A model generated the notes under the pieces. That model was not told the DNA's origin. It searched no databases and saw only the letters and a list, made by a program, of their open reading frames with translations. The translations under genes were made by a program, and so were the position numbers. A stretch of 64,000 bases of DNA from positions 26,209 through 90,208 of the forward strand of contig NZ_KB905859.1 in the NCBI RefSeq assembly GCF_000381065.1. Reading direction: 5' to 3'. Below, one piece after another: positions 7,634-16,740 of the stretch (positions are counted from its first letter, which is position 1; every line of letters starts with the position of its first letter). The DNA comes from Propionispira raffinosivorans DSM 20765. Lineage in GTDB: Bacteria > Bacillota > Negativicutes > Selenomonadales > Selenomonadaceae.

Positions 7634-9505
7634 CTATGTCCTTTTAAACATTTTGGCAAGTTCAGCAGCACCAAACTTAATAATCGTCGGTCTGCCATGT
7701 GGACACGTATAGGGAAGGGTTGTGTTGGTAAGTTCATCCAATATAATTTGCATTTGCCTTATATTTAGTGTATCACCGGCTTTAATAGCCGCCCGACAAG
7801 CTGTTGTAGCCAGACAGGCATGGCGAATTTCCTGTGCTGTCAGGTTATGCATATTTTGCAGTGATTCTAAAATTTCACGAATGATGGCCTCCGCCTCACC
7901 AACTGGTATATCAGAAGGAATTTCTTTTAAACGCATCTGCTCAGGTCCACTCGCATCCATATCAAACCCCAAACTTTGAAAAAGCTCTTGGTTATCCAAA
8001 ATCAAGGTACATTCTTTGTCATCAAAATCAAGCAAAAGATGAACTAATAATTGCTGTGATGGAATCTTATCCGCTAGTGCGGCAAAACGATCATAAAGAA
8101 TGCGTTCATGTGCTGCATGCTGGTCAACAATATAGAGACCCTTTGGATCTTGCGCTACAATATAGCAGTTATCCACCTGTCCCATGGGCGTAAGGGTTCC
8201 TTCATAAATGATTTGCGGTAAATCCGTTGCCGCATGTTCTGCACTTTCCATTATTTCTGGCATTTTTGCAGAAACCGACAAAGATTCACCTTGCCGATTA
8301 TCCTGTAACAAGTCTTCTGACTTAGGCAACGATGCATTTAAAATTGCTTGTGCCTGTGAAAAACTCACCGTATTTTCTCGTACGATTGGCGATGGCGGTA
8401 CCAGCGGATTATAGGCTGTAACAGCCGTTTGATGCGGAACAGCAAAATGCATAGGTTCTATCGTATAGTGTCGTTCCAGGTTCGCCACCGGCGCAGCAAC
8501 AAAGTCTAAAGACTGTCCAGCCGGACGGATCGCATCGAGTACAGATTTGTAAACTGCTTTAAAGATACGTCCTTCATCTTCAAATTTCATTTCACTTTTC
8601 TGCGGATGCACGTTGACATCAATCGTATTTTGCGGCACTTCAATTTTAAGTACGGCTAAAGGATAACCTGATTTCGGCAAAAGTGAATGATATGCATTGT
8701 CAATTGCTTTTCCAATGGATCGACTAGATATGATACGCCCATTAACAATAAAGGTCTGCCAAGTCCGACTGCTGCGAATCATCGACGGTTTTGTCAAAAA
8801 GCCAGTAATTTTAATATCTATATCTTCAAATTCCACACCCAAAAGTTCCTCGCTGACTTTAGCGCCATAAATACTTTGAATCGCATCATATTGTGACCCA
8901 TTACCCGGTGTAGACAAAACCAGTTTATTATTATTAATAAATTTAAAGGAAATTTCTGGATTAGACAAGGCCAATTTTATGATGAAATCATTAATTTTTG
9001 AGCCTTCTGTCACCGGCGTCTTCATGAATTTTTTGCGAGCAGGTGTATTAAAAAATAAATCTTCTACTTTAATGGTTGTTCCAATATTGCAGCCTGCTTC
9101 ACGCAAGTCCTCTACTTTACCACCCTTGATTTCCACCAAGGTGCCAAATTCACTGTCACGCTGTCGCGTCATTAACGAAAAGCGTGAAACAGAAGCAATC
9201 GTCGGCAATGCTTCACCGCGAAACCCTAGTGTACTAATGGTATTCAAATCACTGACTTCCTGAATTTTACTTGTTGCATGACGTAAAATAGCTAACTTGG
9301 CATCGTCAGAGCTCATGCCACGCCCATTATCCGTAACGCGCATAAAACTCGTACCGCCAGCCATAATTTCGACTTCCACTTTATTGCTGCCAGCATCAAT
9401 TGAGTTTTCGACTAATTCTTTCACAACCGATGCTGGGCGTTCGACAACCTCCCCTGCAGCAATTTTATTAATTGTGATTTCATCTAAAACATGTATAATA
9501 CTCAT
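7634..9505 (-). CDS. mutL: DNA mismatch repair protein MutL
   Basis: 623 residues. The N-terminal GHKL ATPase has all motifs: [11 protein letters not shown] and [10 protein letters not shown] (ATP/Mg binding), DNGRGM, GFRGEAL, and [17 protein letters not shown] variable linker covers about residues 340-430. The C-terminal domain has [20 protein letters not shown] and CPHGRP, the metal-binding motifs of endonuclease-active MutL as in organisms without MutH. It would nick the new strand after MutS recognises a mismatch. The ATG overlaps the mutS stop by 4 bases (ATGA), so translation is coupled. Confidence 0.98.
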   Translation of the reverse strand: MSIIHVLDEITINKIAAGEVVERPASVVKELVENSIDAGSNKVEVEIMAGGTSFMRVTDNGRGMSSDDAKLAILRHATSKIQEVSDLNTISTLGFRGEALPTIASVSRFSLMTRQRDSEFGTLVEIKGGKVEDLREAGCNIGTTIKVEDLFFNTPARKKFMKTPVTEGSKINDFIIKLALSNPEISFKFINNNKLVLSTPGNGSQYDAIQSIYGAKVSEELLGVEFEDIDIKITGFLTKPSMIRSSRTWQTFIVNGRIISSRSIGKAIDNAYHSLLPKSGYPLAVLKIEVPQNTIDVNVHPQKSEMKFEDEGRIFKAVYKSVLDAIRPAGQSLDFVAAPVANLERHYTIEPMHFAVPHQTAVTAYNPLVPPSPIVRENTVSFSQAQAILNASLPKSEDLLQDNRQGESLSVSAKMPEIMESAEHAATDLPQIIYEGTLTPMGQVDNCYIVAQDPKGLYIVDQHAAHERILYDRFAALADKIPSQQLLVHLLLDFDDKECTLILDNQELFQSLGFDMDASGPEQMRLKEIPSDIPVGEAEAIIREILESLQNMHNLTAQEIRHACLATTACRAAIKAGDTLNIRQMQIILDELTNTTLPYTCPHGRPTIIKFGAAELAKMFKRT

Positions 9506-12111
9506 TTTTTACCAGCCTCACCTTTTGCCTGTTTTTGCAATTTATATAGCTCATTCATTGCCTCCAAAGGTGTCATTGTCATAATATCAAGGGCTAATAT
9601 ATCCGCACTGAGCGATGAAGAAAACAGCGAGTCCATCGGATCTACTTCAGGCAAAGCCTGTTCTTTTGCAATAGCATCGTCTTGTAATGGCTGTAACGAC
9701 TCTTTCGCATGTTGCGATTCCAATTCTTCCAGAATTTTTTTCGCTCGCTCCGTTACATTTTTCGGCAGTCCCGCGAGTTTTGCCACATGAATACCATAGG
9801 ATTTATCGGCACTTCCTGCCACAATACGGCGCAAAAATACAACTTGACTGCCACGTTCTTTCACGGCAACACAGTAATTTTTAATGCGCTTATCCGATTC
9901 TTCTAAGTCGGTAAGTTCATGATAATGTGTCGCAAATAATGTTTTTGCACCAATCTTATCACGCATATGTTCAATCACAGCCCGGGCAATGCTCATACCA
10001 TCAAACGTACTCGTACCGCGACCAATTTCATCGAGAATCACTAGGCTGTTTTTTGTCGCATATTTTAATATTTGTGCTACTTCATTCATTTCAACCATAA
10101 ATGTACTCTGACCGCTTACGAGATCATCACTGGCCCCGATCCGCGTAAAGATACGATCCACTGGTGAAATATAGGCCTCCCGCGCTGGCAGGAAGCTTCC
10201 CATTTGTGCCATAAGCGTCAAGAGTGCTGTTTGACGCATATACGTTGATTTACCAGCCATATTCGGTCCAGTAATCACGATAATTTCGCTATCATGATGA
10301 TTCAAATTTGTATCATTTGGCACAAATAAATCCCGTGTCAAAATACGCTCTACCAATGGATGACGACCATCTTTAATAACAATTTCTCCATTGTTCGTCA
10401 AATTCGGGCGCGTATAATTATATTGGCTGGCAACCTCAGCAAGGCTTACTAGCGTATCAACAATAGCAATTCGATGTGCCGTTTGTTGAATACTGCTGAG
10501 TTTTGCTTTGATCTGTTCACGAACAACCGTGAAGAGTTGATATTCAATATTCACGATTTTTTCCTGAGCACCTAAAATCTTTGTTTCAAACTCTTTCAGC
10601 TCTGGTGTAATATAACGTTCTGCATTTGCTAACGTCTGCTTGCGAATAAAATGTGCGGGTACCGAATCCGTGCCACTATGACGAACTTCGATATAGTAAC
10701 CAAAAACCTTATTGTAACCAATTTTTAAGGATTTGATTCCTGTCGTTTCTTTTTCACGTTCTTCCATATCCTGTAAAAGTTTTTTACTATCCCGTGAAAT
10801 CAATCGGTATTCATCGAGTTCTGCGTTATAACCATCCTTAATCAGACCGCCATCACGTAGCGAAATCCCTGGTTCATCAACAATTGCCCGTGTCAACAAA
10901 TCCACAACTTCATCATATAATTCAATCGAATTATAACAAGTATTGAGCAGTTTTGACTTGGCAGTTTCCAGTTCATTTTTAATTCCTGGCAAAGATGCCA
11001 GCGAAACCTTTAGCGAAATCAAATCCCTGGCATTTGCTGTTCCGACTTCAATTCTGGTAAGCAAACGCTCAAAGTCATAAATATCACGCAGGCGCTCAGT
11101 CAGTGTATTCCGCATCGCAAAGCCTTCGAGCAACTCGTTCACAGCATCAAGTCGATCATTTATTTTTACAATATTAAGCAATGGGTATTCCAGCCATTTC
11201 TTTAGCAGACGACTGCCCATGGCCGTCTGGGTAAAATCAAGGACAGCCAGCAGTGTATCTTTCTTTCCTCCATCGCGCAAATTACGGGTAATTTCCAGAT
11301 TACGCAGCGTATAGGTATCCACTACCAAATTTTCTGAGGCATCTAAATAACTTAATTTGTTTAAATGCGTCAAATCTGTTTTCACCGTATCATGCAGGTA
11401 AGCTAGCAAGGTTGCTACCGCTGCTTTTGCTATATCGATGATTGGTCGATTATGGCTGTCGAAATGCTGCACAATAAGATCTTCCACAGCTGTGGTTACT
11501 TGATCAAGTATCGTAAATGTACAACTGGCAAGCCGCAAATCGACAAATTCTTTCAAGTCAGCCTGATACGAAAATGCTCCAACAATAATAACTTCTGGCA
11601 TCATCAAACGATAAAGTTCATCAAAAAGCATTTGTTTGCGGTCAGGACCTTGATAAAGCCCATAAAAACATTCTCCGGTTGATATATCCGCCCCAGCCAG
11701 GGCAATCTGTTCATCTTTTTCATAAAGCAATGCAATATAATTATTTTTCGAATCTGTAAGCACGGATTCTGACAAAACCGTTCCCGGTGTAATAATTTTA
11801 ACTACATCGCGTTTAACAAGACCTTTGGCCTTCGGATCACCAATTTGTTCACAGATAGCCACTTTATAGCCCTTGTTAATCAGCTTTGTAATATAAGTTT
11901 CAGCCGCATGATACGGAATCCCGCACATTGGAATACGTTCTGCCATCCCAGCATCGCGGCCAGTTAATGTAATTTCTAATTCTCGTGATGCAAGTTTCGC
12001 ATCTTCAAAAAACATTTCATAAAAATCGCCTAACCTAAAAAATAAAATTTCATTAGGGTGACGACTTTTTGTTTCGCGATACTGCTGCATCATTGGTGTT
12101 AAAGTCGCCAT
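9502..12111 (-). CDS. mutS: DNA mismatch recognition protein MutS
   Basis: 869 residues, the usual length of MutS1. The N-terminal mismatch-binding loop has [12 protein letters not shown] (Phe and Glu of the FxE motif), then connector, lever and clamp domains. The ATPase domain has Walker [14 protein letters not shown] (about residue 618), [14 protein letters not shown], Walker [17 protein letters not shown] and [12 protein letters not shown]. The C-terminal tail carries a short region like the beta-clamp-binding end of Firmicute MutS. AGGAGG precedes the ATG. First gene of the mutS-mutL-methyltransferase operon, 80 bp after miaB. Confidence 0.98.
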   Translation of the reverse strand: MATLTPMMQQYRETKSRHPNEILFFRLGDFYEMFFEDAKLASRELEITLTGRDAGMAERIPMCGIPYHAAETYITKLINKGYKVAICEQIGDPKAKGLVKRDVVKIITPGTVLSESVLTDSKNNYIALLYEKDEQIALAGADISTGECFYGLYQGPDRKQMLFDELYRLMMPEVIIVGAFSYQADLKEFVDLRLASCTFTILDQVTTAVEDLIVQHFDSHNRPIIDIAKAAVATLLAYLHDTVKTDLTHLNKLSYLDASENLVVDTYTLRNLEITRNLRDGGKKDTLLAVLDFTQTAMGSRLLKKWLEYPLLNIVKINDRLDAVNELLEGFAMRNTLTERLRDIYDFERLLTRIEVGTANARDLISLKVSLASLPGIKNELETAKSKLLNTCYNSIELYDEVVDLLTRAIVDEPGISLRDGGLIKDGYNAELDEYRLISRDSKKLLQDMEEREKETTGIKSLKIGYNKVFGYYIEVRHSGTDSVPAHFIRKQTLANAERYITPELKEFETKILGAQEKIVNIEYQLFTVVREQIKAKLSSIQQTAHRIAIVDTLVSLAEVASQYNYTRPNLTNNGEIVIKDGRHPLVERILTRDLFVPNDTNLNHHDSEIIVITGPNMAGKSTYMRQTALLTLMAQMGSFLPAREAYISPVDRIFTRIGASDDLVSGQSTFMVEMNEVAQILKYATKNSLVILDEIGRGTSTFDGMSIARAVIEHMRDKIGAKTLFATHYHELTDLEESDKRIKNYCVAVKERGSQVVFLRRIVAGSADKSYGIHVAKLAGLPKNVTERAKKILEELESQHAKESLQPLQDDAIAKEQALPEVDPMDSLFSSSLSADILALDIMTMTPLEAMNELYKLQKQAKGEAGKK

Positions 12112-12191
12112 AAAATGCCTCCTGTTTAAATTCTGAGGACAATTTTTCTGTCAACAGCCTCAGCCTAACGTTATCTATACTAAACTCATAT

Positions 12192-13541
12192 CTAATCAGC
12201 TATGAGTTCCCCTTTCAAAATCCAGGTTTGTGCATGGGTCACTTTTACTCGCACAAAATCTCCTATATTTTCCGTACCTTGCTTATTCCAAAGCACAATT
12301 TTATTCGTTCGCGTCCTACCCGATAGAACATTTTCTTCCGTACGACTTGGACCTTCAACCATAACTTCAAGGATCTTACCATCTAGCTGTTGATTGATCT
12401 CGAGACTAATTTGGTTTTGCACATCCATTAGCATTTGCAGACGTTTCTTTTTGACATCTTGCGGTACCTGATTTTCCATCGTCGCCGCTGGCGTTCCAGA
12501 GCGTTTCGAATAAAGGAATGTATAGGCCATATCATAGCGAATTTCTTTTAAGAAATCGAGCATCTGTTGAAAATCTTCTTCTGTTTCACCCGGAAAACCA
12601 ACAATCAAATCCGTCGTAATACTTGCCAGAGGCACAGCATCACGAATTTTTTTCACAAGGTCACGATAATATTCAATTGTGTAACCACGATTCATGGCTT
12701 TTAAGAGTTTATTGCTGCCATATTGAATTGGCAAATGGAATTGTTCACAGATATGTGTACTATTTTTGATCACGGCTATCGCTTTATCGCTTAAATCACG
12801 AGGATGTGAGGTCATATAACGAACTCGTTCAATGCCTTTCACCTCATCGACGGCCTTTAATAGATCAGCAAAATCCGGACCTTGTTGATCTTTGCCATAT
12901 GAGTTAACATTTTGTCCAAGCAAAGTCACTTCTTTGAAACCCTTCGCTACAACATCTTTTACTTCGCCCACAACGTCTTCTAAAGCACGACTGCGTTCCC
13001 GACCACGAACATATGGAACAATACAATAGGTACAAAAATTATTGCAGCCATACATAATCGGCACCCAAGCCGAAATTGATCCATTGCGCTTGGTTGGTAT
13101 GTTCCGTGGTATATCTGAATCTCCTGCCGATAATTCCACAACATGGCCATTCGATGATTGAACTTCTTTAATTACATTCAGAAGTTCATGAACCTTATTG
13201 GTTCCTAAAACAAAATCAATATGCGGTGCTTTAATAAATAAAGCATCTCCATCTTTTTGTGCCATACAACCGGTAATACCAAAAATTAAATTAGGGTTTT
13301 CCATTTTAAGACGTTTGATCTCACCGATTTTTCCATGAATTTTATTTTCAGCGCTCTCTCGCACGCAGCATGTATTGAGTATAATCAAATCCGCTATTTC
13401 CATATTATCGGTTTTGTTATAACCCATCGTCTTTAACTGACCTTCCATACGTTCAGAATCACTAGTATTCATCTGGCACCCGTAGGTTGCGAGATATACA
13501 GTTTTTTCATTCATATCTTCTATATTATTATTCACTGTCAT
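12192..13541 (-). CDS. miaB: tRNA-2-methylthio-N6-dimethylallyladenosine synthase MiaB
   Basis: 449 residues from ATG 13541; a TTG nine bases upstream is also possible but sits only 4 bases from GGGGGA. The N-terminal MTTase domain has YGCQMNTSDSE and CCVRESAENK. The radical SAM core has GCNNFCTYCIVPYVRGRERSR (CxxxCxxC). The C-terminal TRAM domain ends in VTHAQTWILKGEL. Adds the methylthio group to i6A37 of tRNAs, using two [4Fe-4S] clusters. The GRERSR motif and the CVRESAENK motif separate it from RimO at 44.8 kb. Its promoter and first 27 codons exist as a decayed duplicate at 16557-16697. Confidence 0.97.
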   Translation of the reverse strand: MTVNNNIEDMNEKTVYLATYGCQMNTSDSERMEGQLKTMGYNKTDNMEIADLIILNTCCVRESAENKIHGKIGEIKRLKMENPNLIFGITGCMAQKDGDALFIKAPHIDFVLGTNKVHELLNVIKEVQSSNGHVVELSAGDSDIPRNIPTKRNGSISAWVPIMYGCNNFCTYCIVPYVRGRERSRALEDVVGEVKDVVAKGFKEVTLLGQNVNSYGKDQQGPDFADLLKAVDEVKGIERVRYMTSHPRDLSDKAIAVIKNSTHICEQFHLPIQYGSNKLLKAMNRGYTIEYYRDLVKKIRDAVPLASITTDLIVGFPGETEEDFQQMLDFLKEIRYDMAYTFLYSKRSGTPAATMENQVPQDVKKKRLQMLMDVQNQISLEINQQLDGKILEVMVEGPSRTEENVLSGRTRTNKIVLWNKQGTENIGDFVRVKVTHAQTWILKGELIAD

Positions 13542-13665
13542 AAAAAACAAATTCCCCCGTGCTTTATTGATATAGTCTAATGTTTAATTTTATCATATTT
13601 TAATTGTAAAAACATCTTTAAGAAAAATATTATTATCATTTTTATGCAAAAAAAATATGTTAGAA

Positions 13666-13688
13666 TAAGCAATTTGTTTTTTTGCTTA
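13666..13688 (-). terminator. Possible terminator after the small stress genes
   Basis: TAAGCAA (13666-13672) pairs with TTGCTTA (13682-13688). On the minus strand a T8 run follows about 15 bases later. The spacing is not ideal. The flanking 13542-13665 and 13689-13805 hold the miaB promoter region and nothing else I recognise. Confidence 0.4.
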
Positions 13689-13805
13689 CCCCAACATTTA
13701 TTATAGAATCATTTTTCGATTGTTTAAGACTTGTTCTCCTAAAAAAGAAAAACTTCATCTATAAAATATACTTGTTTGTTTTTGAATTTCGAGCTTACAC
13801 TTATC

Positions 13806-13955
13806 TTATAATGAGCGTCTTGCTGTAATGAAGTTAACCAGAAACACCACGATGGCAATTACAAGTAAAATATGGATTAGACCACCCATTGTATATGAAG
13901 TAACCATACCGAACAGCCACATCACGACTAAGATAAGGAGAATTGTATTTAACAT
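13806..13955 (-). CDS. Small membrane protein, lmo0937/DUF5670 family
   Basis: 49 residues, start ATG 13955 with GAAGGGAG upstream. Nearly the whole chain is two hydrophobic segments: residues 4-18 (ILLILVVMWLFGMV) and 25-43, separated by TSYTMGG. The sequence TSYTMGGLIHILLVIAI is the hallmark of the lmo0937 family of tiny membrane proteins found in Firmicutes and other bacteria. Function unknown; family members often appear with general stress genes. The neighbouring CsbD gene (86 bp upstream) fits that. Confidence 0.9.
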   Translation of the reverse strand: MLNTILLILVVMWLFGMVTSYTMGGLIHILLVIAIVVFLVNFITARRSL

Positions 13956-14041
13956 AATTTTTCTCCCTTCGTATTTGTATTTACAGTGCAGAATATTTCC
14001 ACACTGTCACATCCATTTTCATTAGATTCTTATTTTCTAAT

Positions 14042-14254
14042 TCAGTGATTATTCTTTTTATAATTATTGATAAACTTACTACATTCCTGTTGCGCTTTGT
14101 CTTTAGAATAACCATATTTAACCTGCAATAGACCTTCTAGTTTTTCTTTTATTCCCTCCACCTCAACAAGATCATCGTCAGTAAGCTTGCCCCACTGTTC
14201 TTTTATACTCCCCTTAATTTCCATCCATTTTCCTTTTAGAATATCTTCATTCAT
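14042..14254 (-). CDS. CsbD-family stress protein
   Basis: 70 residues from ATG 14254, chosen because GAGGAG lies 8 bases upstream; GTG/ATG codons just before it are too close to that site. Sequence NEDILKGKWMEIKGSIKEQW and GKLTDDDLVEVEG is the standard CsbD pattern, with a predicted helical, charged chain. CsbD is a sigma-B-type general stress protein in Bacillus; its molecular role is unknown. Probably expressed with the DUF5670 gene. Confidence 0.92.
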   Translation of the reverse strand: MNEDILKGKWMEIKGSIKEQWGKLTDDDLVEVEGIKEKLEGLLQVKYGYSKDKAQQECSKFINNYKKNNH

Positions 14255-14385
14255 GTTCATCACTCCTCTTTTTTATTAAAAAAGCAATAGGGAAAAACAG
14301 ATTATGCTGCCATTTTACCTGTAGAGGCCAGGCGCTAAATGCAAATAAACTGACAAAAAATCATACACATCAATAAAAGTTATCC

Positions 14386-15210
14386 TCATTTTTTAATAAA
14401 TTCCAGCAAATCAGCGTTGAGCTGGTCTTTATGGGTGTATACGATACCGTGGGGTGCACCTTCATAGATTTTCAAGGTTGCATTTTTGATCAACTGCGAT
14501 GAGTGAAGAGCCGCCGCACCGATCGGCACGACCTGGTCGTCATTGCCGTGAACAATCAGCGTCGGAATATCGAATTCCTTAAGATCTTCTGTAAAATCCG
14601 TCTCAGAAAAAGCCTTGATACAGTCTAAAGTATTCTTGTGACCGGCTTGCATCCCCTGGAGCCAAAATGAGTCCATCATTCCTTGTGATACTTTAGCGCC
14701 GGGTCTATTGGCTCCGAAAAATGGTCCAGCCGCAAGATCTTTATAAAACTGCGAACGATCCGCAATAGATCCCTGGCGAATCTCGTCGAACGCATCAATC
14801 GGCAAACCACCGGGGTTTTTCGCTGTTTTCAGCATTAACGGGGGAACAGCGGAAATAAGAGCCGCCTTCTCCACTCGCTTGGTACCTTGACGGCCTATAT
14901 AACGAGCAATTTCGCCACCGCCCGCGGAGAAGCCAATTAGAATAACGTTGTTTAGGTCGAGATTTTCGATTAGTGCCGATAAGTCATCGGCATACGTGTT
15001 CATTTCATTGCCATCCCAAGGCTGGCTTGAACGTCCATGTCCACGGCGGTCATGAGCAATACAACGATAGCCTTTTGAAGCAAAAAACACCATCTGAGCC
15101 TCCCAGCTATCTGAATTAAGGGGCCACCCATGGCTAAACACCAAAGGTTGACCTGTACCCCAGTCCTTATAATAAATCTGTGTGCCATCTTTCATAATAA
15201 TTGTACTCAT
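14386..15210 (-). CDS. Alpha/beta hydrolase (esterase/non-heme haloperoxidase type)
   Basis: 274 residues; AAAGGAGGAAG upstream of ATG 15210. Typical fold order: oxyanion region [22 protein letters not shown], nucleophile elbow GFSAGGGE (Ser about 96), acid [10 protein letters not shown] (Asp about 226), and base GAPHGI (His about 255). Most similar to secreted or cytosolic aryl esterases and cofactor-free chloroperoxidases; perhydrolase activity in these is known to be a side reaction. No signal peptide. The gene is visibly richer in G+C (about 47-53% in lines I counted) than its neighbours (about 38%), which suggests horizontal gain. It sits alone in the accessory patch. Confidence 0.88.
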   Translation of the reverse strand: MSTIIMKDGTQIYYKDWGTGQPLVFSHGWPLNSDSWEAQMVFFASKGYRCIAHDRRGHGRSSQPWDGNEMNTYADDLSALIENLDLNNVILIGFSAGGGEIARYIGRQGTKRVEKAALISAVPPLMLKTAKNPGGLPIDAFDEIRQGSIADRSQFYKDLAAGPFFGANRPGAKVSQGMMDSFWLQGMQAGHKNTLDCIKAFSETDFTEDLKEFDIPTLIVHGNDDQVVPIGAAALHSSQLIKNATLKIYEGAPHGIVYTHKDQLNADLLEFIKK

Positions 15211-15395
15211 TGTTCTTCCTCCTTTTTTCGACGAAGACCGTTATTCTCTCCCTGTTTTTCCTATGTTATAACGTGTGGGTACTATAAAATTAATCAAAAA
15301 AGAAGGTTGCCGTCAGCATTGAAAAAAGCTTTGCAACAGCCTCATTTTATTTTTTGATTAGACAATTTGGGATAGTGAGAAACAGCCAACAAAAT

Positions 15396-16154
15396 TTAGT
15401 TGATTGTTTCAATCGGAGCTGTTTCGGTGATCGTTTCAATAGATGATACTACACTGCCAGAGAAATTCAACTTTTTGGAACCGTAAATCCAAGCAGTTGA
15501 ATTACTTTCAGTCCGATTTGGTTTCCCCCAACTGAGCAGTACCTGATCTTTTGTCATATTTTCGACCACACTGGCCTTTTCAATATTTTCCCATACGGCT
15601 AACGACCAGCCTAATGTAGTTCTTGGATTTTGTAAAAATAAATCTTCTTGCCAAGCTGGTGTCGTTGTCCAATTTGCTGTTGGTATATTAGTCCAGCTAT
15701 AAGCTATCGGTAGAATAGCGTTTTTCCCATTTACAGAGACAACCAATGAAATTGGTTTTTGTGCTTGTGAACTAGCCACTACATCAACTACAGTAACAGC
15801 ACTACCGATTAAAATAGGTGTTGTTACATCATCGCTGCCTGACAAATTTCGCGTTTTAGGATAAATTATTTTACCCATGAACTGTTCTTTGGCATTTATT
15901 AAATCAGATGTTAATAACAGGCTGCTTAACTGGCCGTGTCTAGTATGTTCCGCCAATTCTTCCCCCGTATCATTTACTGTTAGATATACTAAATATTCTT
16001 TTGTAGCCGGGTCTAGGATCACTTTACTCACAGTAGCTTCTTTGGAAAAATGTTCAGAAAAATCAATTGGCGAAGATTGATCTCCTTGTTCTGCCTGTGC
16101 TGGTGTGAAAATTTTATAGCTGACACTTTGTTGATCAGCAGGGCTACAGAGCAA
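15396..16154 (-). CDS. Unrecognised protein with BamE-like C-terminus, probably 5'-truncated
   Basis: 252 open codons, but the only starts are a TTG at 16154 and later codons, with no ribosome binding site. A stop codon lies two codons before the TTG and no signal peptide is visible. An ATG at 16159 is in another frame and soon stops. Residues 40-135 look like a beta-rich repeat region (VILDPATKEYLVYLTVNDTG). The last 50 residues (MTKDQVLLSWGKPNRTES, then WIYG and GSVVSSIE) resemble the SmpA/OmlA (BamE) lipoprotein motif. I infer an outer-envelope protein that lost its signal sequence, or a frameshifted gene. It lies downstream of the hairpin at 16186-16245 and next to other decayed sequences. 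Confidence 0.5.
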   Translation of the reverse strand: MLCSPADQQSVSYKIFTPAQAEQGDQSSPIDFSEHFSKEATVSKVILDPATKEYLVYLTVNDTGEELAEHTRHGQLSSLLLTSDLINAKEQFMGKIIYPKTRNLSGSDDVTTPILIGSAVTVVDVVASSQAQKPISLVVSVNGKNAILPIAYSWTNIPTANWTTTPAWQEDLFLQNPRTTLGWSLAVWENIEKASVVENMTKDQVLLSWGKPNRTESNSTAWIYGSKKLNFSGSVVSSIETITETAPIETIN

Positions 16155-16185
16155 GACATATTATTTTATTTTTGATTAGGATAAG

Positions 16186-16291
16186 AAAAAAACCCTACGT
16201 TTATGAAGCGTGTCTGTAAAAGATCTACCGCCCATATTCGTAGGGATTCAGTATTTTGCTGTAAATGGTCCGATGCATGATAAAATTTTAT
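16186..16291 (-). ncRNA. Candidate small RNA or attenuated leader
   Basis: A near-consensus promoter (16298-16326) should start a minus-strand transcript near 16291. The transcript ends at a composite hairpin (CCCTACG with CGTAGGG, 16193-16199 and 16239-16245, with inner TATG/CATA and GCG/CGC pairs) followed by T7. Length about 105 nt. It contains a 17-codon open frame (MHRTIYSKILNPYEYGR) without a ribosome binding site. I could not match it to a riboswitch class I know. It may be an independent sRNA or a leader of the gene at 15396. Confidence 0.4.
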
Positions 16292-16297
16292 ATATCT

Positions 16298-16339
16298 ATT
16301 GTACCGCAAAGAAGAATAATTGTCAAATAATCATTTGAC
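16298..16339 (-). promoter_or_regulatory. Strong promoter with a palindromic operator over the -35 box
   Basis: On the minus strand TTGACA (16326-16321), a 17-bp spacer and TACAAT (16303-16298). The -35 is embedded in the perfect inverted repeat GTCAAAT-AATC-ATTTGAC (16322-16339), a likely repressor site. The rest of 16340-16393 is an AT-rich stretch with another inverted repeat (AATAAATTA/TAATTTATT). Confidence 0.6.
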
Positions 16340-16393
16340 TTATAATAAATTAATTATATAATAGTATAACTAATTTATTAATGATTATTAAAG

Positions 16394-16500
16394 AAAGGCA
16401 TTCATTATAATTGATGATGGCTGTGCGACGGGATTTTGGCAGGCTGGTTCATGGACAGATAATGCACCACAAATTAAAGAAATTGCAAAATCAAGCTGAC
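16394..16500 (+). pseudogene. Orphan C-terminal ORF fragment
   Basis: About 34 open codons in plus orientation that end in TGA near 16500 (KAFIIIDDGCATGFWQAGSW, then TDNAPQIKEIAKSS). It begins right after a stop codon and has no start or ribosome binding site. The composition looks protein-like rather than random. I do not recognise the family. Confidence 0.3.
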
Positions 16501-16556
16501 AGCAAATTGACTAAAATGAGCTTATTTTTTCATTAATACGTTCTTAACACCGTAAA

Positions 16557-16697
16557 CATCTGACACCCATATGTCGCGAGATATACGGTTTTTCCATTCG
16601 TATTTTCTGTATTATTCTTCACTGTCGTAAAAAACAATTTTCCCCGTACTTTATTAATATAGTCTAATGTTTAGTTTTATCATATTTTAATTATATC
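16557..16697 (-). pseudogene. Decayed duplicate of the miaB promoter and first 27 codons
   Basis: About 140 bp align almost without gaps to 13470-13609 (estimated 83-87% identity), in the same orientation. The copied codons still read TVYLATYGCQM as in MiaB, but the ATG has become ACG and similarity stops after CQM. The copy includes the whole upstream stretch up to ATCATATTTTAATT, so a promoter may have been copied too. Many differences are A-G or C-T changes. Confidence 0.9.
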
Positions 16698-16740
16698 TAT
16701 TGCCCATCATTATAAAGATCCTATTTATCAATAAATAATT

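Noticed and set aside
15211..15395. Terminator or IS remnant around GAGGCTGTTGCAAA (15330-15345)
   Set aside because: The matching arm GGTTGCCGTC pairs only with bulges; no transposase or target duplication is seen.
16186..16291. Possible c-di-GMP, preQ1, fluoride or purine riboswitch
   Set aside because: I compared the segment from memory with conserved cores of these classes and found no match. It is kept only as an unassigned RNA.
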